From contig CALMXZ010000003.1 of the NCBI GenBank assembly GCA_937873495.1, forward strand, positions 1 through 64,000: a stretch of DNA of 64,000 nt, read 5' to 3'. This DNA is from an uncultured Trueperaceae bacterium (GTDB lineage Bacteria > Deinococcota > Deinococci > Deinococcales > Trueperaceae). Position numbers and translations under genes: made by a program. A model generated the notes under the pieces. It did no database searches and was not told the DNA's origin. It saw nothing but the letters and a program-made list of their open reading frames with translations. Every line of letters begins with the position of its first letter. The first letter of the stretch is position 1. Positions 15,686 to 26,921 of the stretch are shown here, piece after piece.

Positions 15686-17473
15686 TCACCTCCCGCCGGA
15701 CGAGCCGCCGCCGCCACCGCCGCCACCGCCGCTCGACGAGCCACCCGACGACGCCGAGGCCGAGGCCGAGTTGAGGGCGCTCGACAGGGTCGAGACGGAG
15801 TGCGAGAACGACGAGAAGCTCGCCAGGCTGGCCGTGTTCCCGGCCGACATCCACGCCGCGCTCCTGATGAGCGTGCCCTCGTCGACGCCGGCCAGCGGCG
15901 CGGCGCGTCCGAGGGTCTTCAGGTACTTGTCGGCCACGCCGAGCGCGGCCGCGTAGCAGTAGTACACGTCCCAGAGCCTGAAGAAGTCGAGGGGCGCGTC
16001 CTTCATGCGGGTGTAGTCGGTCAGGGTGCGCTTGAAGCCTTGCCAGCCGTACACCTCCTCCGCGACCTCGGGGCGCCAGGAAGGGATGGCGGCCCCCGCG
16101 ACTATGGCCCCGACGAACTGAGCGACGGTCGCGGCGATGGCGATGCCGCGGGGCGCGCCCTGGAAGACGAAGACGAGCGCCAGGGTCGCGAGTGCGGAGA
16201 TGGCGAGCCGCCCCGCCCACTTCGCCGCGGCCTTGCGGCTCTCCGGCTGCGTGAGCGGCCCACCGCGCTGCGCCTCCAGCCACTTGCGCACCGCGGGCGC
16301 CCACTTGGTGAGGAACGTCGACGCGTTGCGTTGCGAGTACGCCTTCAACTCGAAGGAGCTGAGACGGTCGGCCGCCCCCGGCCGCGCGGCGCTCTTGAGG
16401 TAGCCGAGGACCTCGCTCTCGAACGGCAGGAGCGGCGCGGTCGACTTCTCGAGGTCCAGCCGTATGCCGAAGTCGCTCTGCTTCTTGCCGTCGGAGGTGA
16501 ACTCGCCGTAGCCGCGCCGCATCAGGTCCATGATCGTCGCGTGGAACGCCGGTCCCATGGCGGCCGTCGAGCCGCTCTGCTGGAGGATCGAGGTCACGGC
16601 GGCCGGCGGCAAGTCTGAGGGCGGCTCGAACGGGTACTTCATGGTCTCGATGCGCGGCTCGCGGCCGTAGCGGCGGTAGGCTCCGACCGCCCCCGAGCCG
16701 GTGAGGAGGAGGAGCCCGACCGGGACCAGCGAGAACCAGTTCGAGCGCCGTAGCTGCATGAGGGTCTGGATCCCGGCGACCTTCGCCTCGTCACGGAGGA
16801 ACTCCTCCATGCCGTCCCGCGTGCCCTTCTGCGTGAAGAGGGCCGGGTCCATGAGGTAACGGATCTCGACGCCGTCGCCGTCCGGGATGCGGTCGAACGC
16901 CACGCGCAAAGTGCTGCGGTCCTCGCTCAACGCCACGGTCGGCAGCTCCTGGTTGCCGAAGCGGTGGACGTAGGCGTCGTAGGGCGCACTCATCGAACCA
17001 GGCGCGTGCACCGTCAGGGAGTAGCCCTGCACGGTCGGGTGCTCCTGCTCGACGATCTGCCAGTACCACTGCACCACGTCGCGCCGCACGTCGAGGACGC
17101 CGCTGAGGCGGTAGACGAAGCGCACCCGGCGCTCCTTCACCCTGACGTCGTTGTGCACGACGACCTCGGTGCCGCCCTCGCACCGTTGGGAGTACGCGTA
17201 CGCGCTTGGCCCGGGCCCGAGCGCCCCTGAGCCGTCGAGCAGGCTCAACGACTGCCCGCCGGTCAGCTTGACGCAGATGAAGGCCTCGCCGAAGTCGCCG
17301 CTCGTCGAGAGCGTCCTGGTGTCGTCGACGATCACGCTGCCGTCGGCCTGGATGGTCACCACCTGCACGACGTCGCTCCAGGTGTACGACTGCGCGAGGC
17401 CCGAGCCCGCCAAGGCGAGCGCGAGGACGAGGTAGAGCGCTGAGAGCCGGGTGCGGGGCCTGTGGCTTGGCAT
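15686..17473 (-). CDS. DUF2207 family membrane protein
   Basis: 595 residues. Signal peptide about 1-28 (LYLVLALALAGSGLAQS), then a beta-rich exported domain opening SYTWSDVVQVVTIQADGSVIVDD. A transmembrane helix lies near 243-263, cytosolic domains follow with two further helices at about 420-460, and a Ser/Gly tail ends the protein (SSGGSSSGGGGGGGGGSS). This layout is that of the DUF2207 (YciQ-like) family, whose function is unknown. A TAACAT box lies 6 nt before the ATG. It stands between the permease and ATPase genes of a MacB-like pair, which may or may not be meaningful. Confidence 0.85.
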   Translation of the reverse strand: MPSHRPRTRLSALYLVLALALAGSGLAQSYTWSDVVQVVTIQADGSVIVDDTRTLSTSGDFGEAFICVKLTGGQSLSLLDGSGALGPGPSAYAYSQRCEGGTEVVVHNDVRVKERRVRFVYRLSGVLDVRRDVVQWYWQIVEQEHPTVQGYSLTVHAPGSMSAPYDAYVHRFGNQELPTVALSEDRSTLRVAFDRIPDGDGVEIRYLMDPALFTQKGTRDGMEEFLRDEAKVAGIQTLMQLRRSNWFSLVPVGLLLLTGSGAVGAYRRYGREPRIETMKYPFEPPSDLPPAAVTSILQQSGSTAAMGPAFHATIMDLMRRGYGEFTSDGKKQSDFGIRLDLEKSTAPLLPFESEVLGYLKSAARPGAADRLSSFELKAYSQRNASTFLTKWAPAVRKWLEAQRGGPLTQPESRKAAAKWAGRLAISALATLALVFVFQGAPRGIAIAATVAQFVGAIVAGAAIPSWRPEVAEEVYGWQGFKRTLTDYTRMKDAPLDFFRLWDVYYCYAAALGVADKYLKTLGRAAPLAGVDEGTLIRSAAWMSAGNTASLASFSSFSHSVSTLSSALNSASASASSGGSSSGGGGGGGGGSSGGR

Positions 17474-17479
17474 GGAAGG

Positions 17480-17485
17480 ATGTTA
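17480..17485 (-). promoter_or_regulatory. Leaderless -10 box for the DUF2207 gene
   Basis: Minus-strand TAACAT, 6 nt before the ATG at 17473; no ribosome-binding site. Confidence 0.6.
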
Positions 17486-17658
17486 GGTCACGGTGGCACC
17501 CGGGTGCGCCACAAGTGAGGAAGTTCGCGCGCCGGAGCGGCGGAGACGCGCTAGTGGCGCCTACCGCGTAGGGCCGCTCGCCAGCGGTCTTGCCGGGTCA
17601 CGCTCGTGCGAGCCTGGCGGCGCTGGAGGGGTAGACGCCGTCCGAGAGCCTGCGCAAG

Positions 17659-18831
17659 TCATTCCCGCGCGAGCGCGGTGGCGATGGGGATGCGCGCCGC
17701 GCGGCCCGCGGGCAGGAGACCGGACACCAGCCCCATGACCATGGCCACGAGCACGGCGAACGCGGCGAGGCGCGGCGTGACGAGGGCCACCTCGAGGCCG
17801 AGCTGATCGAGTGCGACGCGGTTCACGAAGTAGACGCCGACCCAGCCGAGGAGTATCCCGCCGGCCGCGCCCGCGAGCGCGAGGAGCAGCGACTCGGTGA
17901 GCACGAGCCCGAAGAGGAAGCGGGGACGCGCACCGACGGCGCGGATGACGCCGAACTCGCGCGTGCGCTCGAACACGCTCATCATCACGGTGTTGGCGAC
18001 GGCGATGGCGCCGACGATGAGGGCGATGGCGCTGATGCCGAGGCGCACGAAGTCCGACACGCGCAGGCTGGTGCTCACCTGGTCGAAGATCTCCGAGCGC
18101 GTCTGCGCGCCGAGCTCCGGGTAGGCGGTCTGGATGCGGGTCGCGACCTCGTCGGCGCGCTCGGGCCGCGTGCTCGTGACGGCGAGCAGGCTGTAGCGGT
18201 CGTCGATGCCGAGGGCGGACTGCAGCGTGGTGAGCGGCACCACGATGACGTTGTCGACGAGGCTGCCGGTGGCGCCGAGCACCCCTACGACCTCGAGGCT
18301 CGTGGCCGGGTTGAGGCGCAGCGTCGCACCCAGCTTCACGCGGTTCCGCTCCGCCGCCGTCGCTCCGATCACGGCGACGCCCCGCCCTTCGTCCTCCGCG
18401 GTCAGCGCCCGGCCTTGCGCGGCCGCTGCGCCGGTGAACAGGCCGGCGAGCGGCATGTCAGCTGGTAGGCCCTCGAAGACGAAGGACTGACTCGGCGCCA
18501 GGCCGCCACGCAGGTACAGGAGGACCGGCACGACCTCTCGGATGCCGAGCTGGTCCGCCGCCGCCAGCAGTTCGCCCAAGTACGAGGCGGGCAGGTCGGG
18601 GGTGGTCGGGAAGAAGTCACCGCTGCCGCTGCCGTAGGTCACCTGGATGTCAGGGCCGAGGTTGGCGAGCTGGTCGGCGAACACCCGCCTGATTCCCTCC
18701 CCGAGCGACAGGAAGACGATGGCGCCCGCCACCGCCACGGTGATGCCGAGGGCGGTCAGGACCGAACGCAGCGGTCGTTGGCGCAGCGAGGCCGAAGCCA
18801 GCGACCAAGTGAACTGCGGCGCGGTGTTCAT
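17659..18831 (-). CDS. MacB/FtsX-like ABC transporter permease
   Basis: 390 residues. An N-terminal helix (about 18-43, [21 protein letters not shown]) anchors a periplasmic MacB-type core domain of about 200 residues. Three C-terminal helices of the FtsX fold follow (about 268-385), with [20 protein letters not shown] as the coupling-helix region. Such permeases, paired with ADEPTGNLD-type ATPases, act as mechanotransmitters for lipoproteins, peptides or macrolides. The ATPase lies downstream on the same strand, beyond the DUF2207 gene. No membrane-fusion protein is present. The ribosome-binding site is weak (CAGAGG). Confidence 0.87.
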   Translation of the reverse strand: MNTAPQFTWSLASASLRQRPLRSVLTALGITVAVAGAIVFLSLGEGIRRVFADQLANLGPDIQVTYGSGSGDFFPTTPDLPASYLGELLAAADQLGIREVVPVLLYLRGGLAPSQSFVFEGLPADMPLAGLFTGAAAAQGRALTAEDEGRGVAVIGATAAERNRVKLGATLRLNPATSLEVVGVLGATGSLVDNVIVVPLTTLQSALGIDDRYSLLAVTSTRPERADEVATRIQTAYPELGAQTRSEIFDQVSTSLRVSDFVRLGISAIALIVGAIAVANTVMMSVFERTREFGVIRAVGARPRFLFGLVLTESLLLALAGAAGGILLGWVGVYFVNRVALDQLGLEVALVTPRLAAFAVLVAMVMGLVSGLLPAGRAARIPIATALARE

Positions 18832-18901
18832 GCCTCTGCTGGGGTGTGGCCGGCTGGAGGTCGAGTCGACAAGAGCCTCGGGGCCGAGGCGGTCGCCCGG
18901 C

Positions 18902-20073
18902 TCACCTGGCGCTGAACGCCCTACCGACGACGGCCCCGGCGGAGCCCATGACCGTCGGGGCGCCGTCTCCGACCGTCACTTCGACGCCGGCCGCGTTGCC
19001 GGCGTGGACGTAAACGGGGAGCGTGAAGCGGTAGACGGCGCCTGGCGACGCGGTCGTGTACACGAGCCGCTCGCCCTCGTTGCGCGCGGTGCCGCGGTAG
19101 ACCTCCAGCCAGCTCGTGGCCCTCACGGTGATCAGGACCTCGTTGCCGCTCGGAGCTTCGACCGGGGTGGCCGCGCTCTGGGCGCCCGGCTCGGCGTCTG
19201 CAGCCACGAGGGAGAACTGGAGCACACCGCCTTGCGTGAGGTCGACGGTCTGCTCGAGGGTCTGGTAGCCGTCGAGGCTCACGCGCAGGGTCCGGTTGGC
19301 CCTGGCCGTCACGGGGGCGGCGCGGATGGGGGTGACGCCAGGCAGCATGAAGCCGTCCACCGACACCTGCGCTCCGGCGGGCTCGGTGAGGATGTCGATG
19401 AGCACCGTGCCGCCGACCGGCGCGCTCGGCTGAGCCCCGCCGGTCAGGGGGGCCTCAAGGCCGGCGGCGGGGGGCGCGACGGTGGGGGGCGTCGTCTGGG
19501 CGGGAGGCGTCTGGGTGAGCGTGCTACCCGGGCGGAAGAACAGGGCGTTGTAACCCCACACGGCCAGGGCAACGAGCGCGACGACCAGCAGCACGGTCGG
19601 GATCATGGGGTTGATCCGGAAACCCCTCCCGTTGCGGCGGCGTTTCGCCTGGCGCGGGGGCGGTTCGCCCCGCCGCTCCTTCTCCAGGCGCTCCTCCAGC
19701 GTGGTGAGGCCGCCGGCGCGTTGGCGCTCACGCTGGTAGAGCTCGAGGGCCTCGTCGCCAGGCAGGCCGACGGCGTGCGCGAACAGCCTCACGAAGTTAC
19801 GCGTGTAGACGTCTTCCGGGAGATCGGCGAAGCGACCCTCCTCGAGCGCGCGCAGGTACTCGCGGCGAACGTGCGTCAGCTCGGCGACATCGCCGAGCTC
19901 GAGCCCCTTCGACTCGCGCGCTTCCCGGAAGAGGCGGCCCAAGTCGCCTGCGCCGGCTTGGCGCAGGTCCGCGCCGGCTTGGCGCAGGTCCGCGCCGGCT
20001 TGGCGCAGGTCCGCGCCAGCTTGGCGCAGGTCGGCGCCGCCGGTCAGCCGCGGGTCGGCGCCGTCTGGGGGCC

Positions 20074-20077
<4 letters not shown>
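18902..20077 (-). CDS. RodZ-like helix-turn-helix membrane protein
   Basis: 391 residues. The first 42 include about four copies of ADLRQAG from a 21-bp DNA repeat. Residues 46-116 are the RodZ-type HTH (GRLFREARESKGLELGDVAE...YLRALEEGRFADLPEDVYTRNFVRLFA). A basic stretch (KRRRNGRGFR) and one transmembrane helix (159-178) follow, then a Pro/Thr-rich linker, a PEGA-like segment (VLIDILTEPAGAQVSVDG) and a C-terminal DUF4115-like beta domain. RodZ links MreB to the membrane in rod-shape control. The ATG overlaps the psuG stop (ATGA), supporting the start and hence the repeats as coding. Confidence 0.8.
19950..20033. repeat. Four 21-bp tandem repeats in the RodZ-like gene
   Basis: Unit on the plus strand GCGCCGGCTTGGCGCAGGTCC, at 19950, 19971, 19992 and 20013; the last copy has two changes. 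It encodes ADLRQAG in register on the minus strand, a likely flexible or helical N-terminal extension before the HTH domain. Confidence 0.9.
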
Positions 20078-21012
<935 letters not shown>

Positions 21013-21019
21013 GAGATCG

Positions 21020-21025
21020 ATATTA
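21020..21025 (-). promoter_or_regulatory. Leaderless -10 box for psuG
   Basis: Minus-strand TAATAT, 7 nt before the psuG GTG; divergent from the FUN14-like promoter about 42 nt away. Confidence 0.65.
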
Positions 21026-21066
21026 CCCCAGCCGCATGAGCGCGACCGGTCGCGCTCGGACCGTGC

Positions 21067-21072
21067 TACCCT
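21067..21072 (+). promoter_or_regulatory. -10 box for the FUN14-like gene
   Basis: TACCCT, 9 nt before the GTG at 21082; no ribosome-binding site is visible. Confidence 0.5.
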
Positions 21073-21081
21073 GCCGTTCGA

Positions 21082-21408
21082 GTGAACGTCGACCTCACGA
21101 GCGTCATGCCCTGGGTACAGCAGCTGTCCTTCGGGGCCGTGGCGGGGTTCGTGGCGGGCTTCGCCCTCAAGAAGGTCGGCAAGTTCGTCGCGCTCACCGT
21201 CGGTGTCCTCTTCGTCGTGATCCAGCTCCTCGCTTGGTCCGGCTACCTGAGCGTCGACTGGGGTAGGATCCAGGCGTCCGTCGACCCGCTGCTCGAGCCA
21301 ACGCGGCTCGGCCAGTTGTGGCAAGGGCTCCTGGCCATGCTCACGTACAACCTGCCGTTCGGAGCCGCCTTCGTCACCGCGCTCGTGATAGGCCTGCGGC
21401 GCGGCTGA
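21082..21408 (+). CDS. FUN14 domain-like small membrane protein
   Basis: 108 residues: GAVAGFVAGFALKKVGKFVALTVGVLFVVIQLLAWSGY (about 18-55) is the FUN14 pattern of a Gly-rich amphipathic helix and membrane span, followed by VDWGRIQ and a second span NLPFGAAFVTALVIGLRRG. FUN14 proteins are mitochondrial mitophagy receptors in animals; the bacterial members have no established role. The gene is divergent from psuG and isolated upstream of groES. Confidence 0.75.
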   Translation: MNVDLTSVMPWVQQLSFGAVAGFVAGFALKKVGKFVALTVGVLFVVIQLLAWSGYLSVDWGRIQASVDPLLEPTRLGQLWQGLLAMLTYNLPFGAAFVTALVIGLRRG

Positions 21409-21598
21409 GAGGCGCGGGGGCGCCGGCCGGTGCGGGCGCGCCCGGCGGTGCGGGCGGCGCGCCCGCCGGCGCCGGCAGGCGGTCGGCCAGGAGAGCCGTC
21501 CCCGGGCCTAAGCGCCACGTCCGGCCGATGGCGTCGCGTGTGCGAACGCGAGCAAGCGACATGAGTGACATACGCTCAAATGGCTTGATACACTACGC

Positions 21599-21628
21599 TT
21601 GACACCGCCCCGGGAGCCCGGATAGGAT
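21599..21628 (+). promoter_or_regulatory. Sigma-70-type promoter for groESL
   Basis: TTGACA (21599-21604), 18-nt spacer, TAGGAT (21623-21628). The expected transcription start falls just before or at the CIRCE-like inverted repeat, the classical arrangement for HrcA control. Confidence 0.8.
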
Positions 21629-21636
21629 GTGGCCGT

Positions 21637-21663
21637 TTGGCACTCTCATGGTGAGACTGCCAA
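21637..21663 (+). promoter_or_regulatory. CIRCE-like operator (putative HrcA site)
   Basis: TTGGCACTC-N9-GACTGCCAA, nine-base arms separated by exactly nine bases, against the CIRCE consensus TTAGCACTC-N9-GAGTGCTAA. The third base change is mirrored in the other arm (A to G, T to C), while one position in the right arm breaks symmetry. It lies between the promoter and the groES start. HrcA is the known repressor of CIRCE operons; hrcA itself is not in the window. Confidence 0.82.
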
Positions 21664-21688
21664 GTTCAGCCCTTCAACGGAGGAACCC

Positions 21689-21991
21689 ATGGCGGACAAG
21701 AAGCAGAACCTAAGGCCCATCGGCGACAAGGTCGTGGTCGAGGTCATCGACGAGCCCCAGACGACCCTCAGCGGCATCGTGTTGCCGGACAGCGCCAAGG
21801 AGAAGAGCCAGCGCGGCAAGGTCATCGCCGTCGGCAGCGGCAAGCTCCTCGACAACGGCTCGCGCGAGCCGATGGAAGTCAGCGTCGGCGACACCGTGCT
21901 CTTCGCCAAGTACGGCGGCACGGAAGTCGACCTGGGTGGCCGCGAGCTCATGATCCTGAGCCAGCGCGACATCCACGCCGTCCTGGAGTGA
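21689..21991 (+). CDS. groES: Co-chaperonin GroES
   Basis: 100 residues: [33 protein letters not shown] (about 7-39, including the mobile loop that contacts GroEL) and [21 protein letters not shown], ending [10 protein letters not shown]. GroES caps the GroEL ring during folding. The ATG at 21689 follows CGGAGG; an upstream in-frame extension lies in the operator. It is separated from groEL by 228 nt, most of it a tandem repeat array. Confidence 0.96.
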   Translation: MADKKQNLRPIGDKVVVEVIDEPQTTLSGIVLPDSAKEKSQRGKVIAVGSGKLLDNGSREPMEVSVGDTVLFAKYGGTEVDLGGRELMILSQRDIHAVLE

Positions 21992-22006
21992 GGCGCAGGG
22001 CGCTTC

Positions 22007-22162
22007 GCGCCCACGGGCACGGGAACAAGAGAGCGCCCACCGGCACGGGAACAAGAGAGCGCCCACCGGCACGGGAACAAGAGAGCGCCCACCGGCACGG
22101 GAACACAAGAGCGCCCACGGGCACGGGAACACAAGAGCGCCCACGGGCACGGGAACACAAGA
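22007..22162. repeat. Six 26-bp tandem repeats between groES and groEL
   Basis: Unit of 26 bp, GCGCCCAC[C/G]GGCACGGGAACA plus AGAGA or CAAGA, starting at 22007, 22033, 22059, 22085, 22111 and 22137, with no spacers. Copies 1-3 end in AACAAGAGA and copies 4-6 in AACACAAGA; C/G at position 9 also varies. The array starts 16 nt after the groES stop and ends 57 nt before groEL. The period is not a multiple of three, so it is not a coding repeat. Each unit can form a small GCCCACGGGC-type stem in copies with G. Confidence 0.93.
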
Positions 22163-22195
22163 GCAAGACGCAAGACGAACGACTTACGTAACTAG

Positions 22196-23857
<1,662 letters not shown>

Positions 23858-23907
23858 GAACGAAGCGAGGCGGAGCGGCGGCACGCCGCGCCCATCACGC
23901 CAGTGAA

Positions 23908-23943
23908 GCGAGGCGCCCCCGGAGCTATTCGGGGGCGCCTCGC
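23908..23943 (+). terminator. Terminator hairpin after groEL
   Basis: GCGAGGCGCCCCCG-GAGCTATT-CGGGGGCGCCTCGC, a 14-bp perfect stem 50 nt past the groEL stop. It lacks a T-tract, but the stem is very stable and probably ends the groESL transcript. Confidence 0.7.
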
Positions 23944-24007
23944 CGTAACGTGATGGGGCACGCGCGGTAACTTTGAGCATGCGAACCGCAGCGCCGGAGG
24001 CGTCGCC

Positions 24008-25318
24008 ATGACCGAGTTGCAAAGGCTGGTAGGGCCGGAGTTCGTAGCGCCGTACGCCTCGGGCCGCTCGCTCACCAGCGTGCCGAGCACCGTCGGGCAC
24101 CTGCTCGGGGCCGGGGAGGGGTGGCGGTCGGCGCCGCTCACGCTGCCCGTCCTCCCCGGCGACGGCCGCAGGGTGGTCCTCCTCCTCGTCGACGGGCTCG
24201 GTCATCACCGGCTCGCCGACCAACTGGCGCGTGGCGATACCGGCCTCGCCACCCTGCTGGAGCGCCACGCGCCCGGTTGGAGCAGGAGCGAACCGCTCGG
24301 CGAGCCGCTCGTCACCGTCGCGCCGTCCACGACGGTCGTCGCGACCACCGTCCTGGCGGGGAACGGGGCGGGCCCGGCCGAGACGGGTTTCCTCGGCTAC
24401 ACGCAGTACCTCCCGCGGCTCGGCTTCGTCGCGAACATGCTCTTCTGGCGACCGGCCTGGGCCGCGGCGGCGCGCGGCGGCGACCTCGAGGCCTGGGGCC
24501 TCGCGCCGGAGGCGGCGCTGCCGACCTCGACCGTCTACAAGCTCTTGGCGTCCCAAGGGGTGGCCAGCACCGCCTTCTACCCCCACGAGATCACCAGGAG
24601 CCCCTTGTCGCGCATGCAGACCGCCGGCGCCAGGATGCACGGTTACATCGGGTGGGTCGACCTGCTGACGCAGCTGGGGGAGCACCTGGAGGCGTCGGCG
24701 GGCGAGCGCGGCTACACCTTCGCCTACTTCCCCGACCTCGACTCCCTCCAGCACCGCGACGGCCCGCGGAGCGCGAGCTACGCCCCCCTGCTGGATGCCT
24801 TCGCGTCCGGGCTCACGCGTCTGCTAGAGGGCCTGTCGCCCGCGGCGCGGCGCGACACCGTCGTCCTCGTCACCGCCGACCACGGTCACCGCGCCGTACC
24901 GGCGGCCGAGGCTGCCTACCTGGGAGAGCTCACCGACCTGCGCCGGCTGCTCGCGAGGCGCGAGGGCGGCGAGCCGCGCCACGTGTACCTCTACGCGAGG
25001 CCCGGCGCCGCGGACGACCTGCACGCCGCCGCCGTCGCGCGGCTGGGCGAGAGCTTCCTGGTGCTGCGCGGCGCGCAGGCGCTGACGGCCGGCCTCTACG
25101 GCGACCCCCGCCATCTTCACCCCGAGGCGAGCATGCGCGTTGGCGATGTCGTCCTGCTTGCGCGTGGAGGGGCGGCCCTCTGGGAGGCCGAGCGCGTGCG
25201 CGCCGAGCCGGGCCGCCACGGAACCGGACCAGCGGACCTGCCAGCCGGCATGCACGGCTCGCTCACCCCGGAGGAGATGCTCGTGCCGTTCCTGACGCTC
25301 GATCTCGGCGCCGGCTAG
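24008..25318 (+). CDS. Alkaline phosphatase-fold phosphodiesterase/pyrophosphatase-like protein
   Basis: 436 residues. VVLLLVDGLGHHRLADQ (about 56-72) has the first metal-binding Asp; VTVAPSTTVVATT (about 103-115) has the nucleophile Ser/Thr position; TFAYFPDLDSLQH (about 239-251) and VLVTADHGHRAVP (about 287-299) have further metal ligands; and HGSLTPEEMLVPFL near the end supplies the last His. This is the type I phosphodiesterase/nucleotide pyrophosphatase layout. No signal peptide is seen, so it is probably cytosolic. The substrate is unknown. GGAGG lies 7 nt before the ATG. It converges on gpmI with a 4-nt overlap. Confidence 0.8.
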   Translation: MTELQRLVGPEFVAPYASGRSLTSVPSTVGHLLGAGEGWRSAPLTLPVLPGDGRRVVLLLVDGLGHHRLADQLARGDTGLATLLERHAPGWSRSEPLGEPLVTVAPSTTVVATTVLAGNGAGPAETGFLGYTQYLPRLGFVANMLFWRPAWAAAARGGDLEAWGLAPEAALPTSTVYKLLASQGVASTAFYPHEITRSPLSRMQTAGARMHGYIGWVDLLTQLGEHLEASAGERGYTFAYFPDLDSLQHRDGPRSASYAPLLDAFASGLTRLLEGLSPAARRDTVVLVTADHGHRAVPAAEAAYLGELTDLRRLLARREGGEPRHVYLYARPGAADDLHAAAVARLGESFLVLRGAQALTAGLYGDPRHLHPEASMRVGDVVLLARGGAALWEAERVRAEPGRHGTGPADLPAGMHGSLTPEEMLVPFLTLDLGAG

Positions 25319-26874
25319 CCCCGTACCAGCAGCGAGACCCCCGTCATCTCGGGCGGTTGTCGCACCCCCAACAGGTCCAGCACCGTCGGCGCGACGTCGC
25401 CGAGGACGCCGCCGGGGCGCAGGCGCGCGCGCGCCAGGGCGACGTCGTCGCTAACGAGCACGCACGGCACCGGGTTCGTGGTGTGGGCGGTATGGGGGCT
25501 CCCGTCCGCCTCGAGCATCTTCTCCGCGTTGCCGTGGTCGGCCAGCACGATGGCGGCCCCGCCACGCGCCAGCACGGCGGCGAGCACCTCCCCGAGGCAG
25601 GCGTCCACGACCTCGCAGGCCGTCACGGCGGCCGCGATGACGCCCGTGTGCCCGACCATGTCCGGGTTGGCGAAGTTGACCAGCACGAAGTCGTCGTCGC
25701 GCTCCCGTAACCGCGCGGCGGTCAGCGCCGCCAGCTCGCGCGCGCTCATCTCCGGCTGCAAGTCGTAAGTGGCCACCTTCGGTGAGGGGACCATGCGCCG
25801 CTCTTCGCCGACCTGCTGCTCCTCGCGCTGCGCGTCGAAGAAGTAGGTCACGTGCGCGTACTTCTCCGTCTCGGCCGTGTGGTACTGCTTCAGACCCGCT
25901 TCCGCCAGGACCTCGGGCAACGTCTCCACGACGGGCGGGACGGCGAAGGCGAACGGGACGCCGAGCTCCTTGTCGTACTCCATGAGCGAGGCGAACGTCG
26001 TGCTCGGCGCACTGCAGCGCTCGAACTCGCGCCAGCCCTCGCCCCCGACGAGCGCGTGGCTGAGCTGCCGCGCCCGGTCCGTTCGGAAGTTGAAGTAGAG
26101 CATGGCGTCGCCGTCCCGCACCGCCCCGTCGTCGGCCGGCGAGCCTTCCGCGACCACTACCGTCGGCCTGATGAACTCGTCCGTCTCGCCCCTGGCGTAC
26201 GCGGCCTCGACGGCCGCTATGGCGCTGCGGGACGCGTACTCGCCCCGCGCGCACACGATCAGGTCGTAAGCGAGCTTGGTGCGTTCCCACCGTCGGTCGC
26301 GGTCCATGGCGTAGTACCGCCCGCAGACGCTGGCCACCCGGGCGTCGCAACCGGCTTTGCGCAGGCGGGTGAGGGCCGCCTCCAGAGTCGCCAGGTAGCG
26401 AACGCCTCCGTCCGGCGGGGAGTCGCGGCCGTCGGTGAAGGCGTGGACGCGCACCCGCGCGACGCGCTCGCGGCCCGCGAGCTCCAGCAGGGCGAGAAGG
26501 TGCTTCAGGTCGGAGTGCACCCCGCCGTCGCTGACCAGACCGAGCAGGTGCAGGGTGTGGCCATGAGCCGCGTGGAACGTCCGCAGCAGCACGTCGTTGG
26601 TGTAGAACGAACCGTCGTCGATGAGCCCCTGGATGTACGTGAGGCTCTGCTTCACGACGCGCCCGGCCCCCAGGTTGAGATGGCCGACCTCGCTGTTGCC
26701 CATCTGGCCCTCCGGCAGGCCGACCGCCGGGCCCGAGGCTTGCAGCTGCGTGTGGGGCCGCTCGCGCCAGAGCCCGTCGAAGACCGGGGTGCGCGCGAGG
26801 GCGACGGCGTTGCCTGGCCCGGCAGGGGCGAGGCCGAAGCCGTCGAGGATGATCAGTGCCACGGGTCTGGTCAT
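25315..26874 (-). CDS. gpmI: 2,3-bisphosphoglycerate-independent phosphoglycerate mutase
   Basis: 519 residues. MTRPVALIILDGFGLAP opens with the first metal-binding Asp; the catalytic serine is S61 in GQMGNSEVGHLNLGAGR. Other motifs are FTDGRDSPPDG, YYAMDRDRRWERT, FNFRTDRARQLSHAL, YAHVTYFFD, NFANPDMVGHTG and VLADHGNAEKM. It interconverts 3- and 2-phosphoglycerate in glycolysis and gluconeogenesis using two Mn ions. Length is normal. A GGAG ribosome-binding site lies 5 nt before the ATG. It is not in a glycolytic operon here. Confidence 0.97.
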   Translation of the reverse strand: MTRPVALIILDGFGLAPAGPGNAVALARTPVFDGLWRERPHTQLQASGPAVGLPEGQMGNSEVGHLNLGAGRVVKQSLTYIQGLIDDGSFYTNDVLLRTFHAAHGHTLHLLGLVSDGGVHSDLKHLLALLELAGRERVARVRVHAFTDGRDSPPDGGVRYLATLEAALTRLRKAGCDARVASVCGRYYAMDRDRRWERTKLAYDLIVCARGEYASRSAIAAVEAAYARGETDEFIRPTVVVAEGSPADDGAVRDGDAMLYFNFRTDRARQLSHALVGGEGWREFERCSAPSTTFASLMEYDKELGVPFAFAVPPVVETLPEVLAEAGLKQYHTAETEKYAHVTYFFDAQREEQQVGEERRMVPSPKVATYDLQPEMSARELAALTAARLRERDDDFVLVNFANPDMVGHTGVIAAAVTACEVVDACLGEVLAAVLARGGAAIVLADHGNAEKMLEADGSPHTAHTTNPVPCVLVSDDVALARARLRPGGVLGDVAPTVLDLLGVRQPPEMTGVSLLVRG

Positions 26875-26921
26875 AGGGTCTCCGATCGAGGTCGCGCGCG
26901 ACAGGCGGCGCGTGGTCGGCT

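Noticed and set aside
22007-22162. The 26-bp repeats as a CRISPR array or a coding repeat
   Set aside because: Units are contiguous with no spacers and no cas genes are present. A 26-bp period shifts frame every copy; open frames across it in several phases are a by-product of the repeat composition.
21646-22173. Minus-strand open frames over groES and the repeats with VPVGALLFPC-type repeats
   Set aside because: They read the repeat array in reverse and run through groES; there is no start signal or homology.
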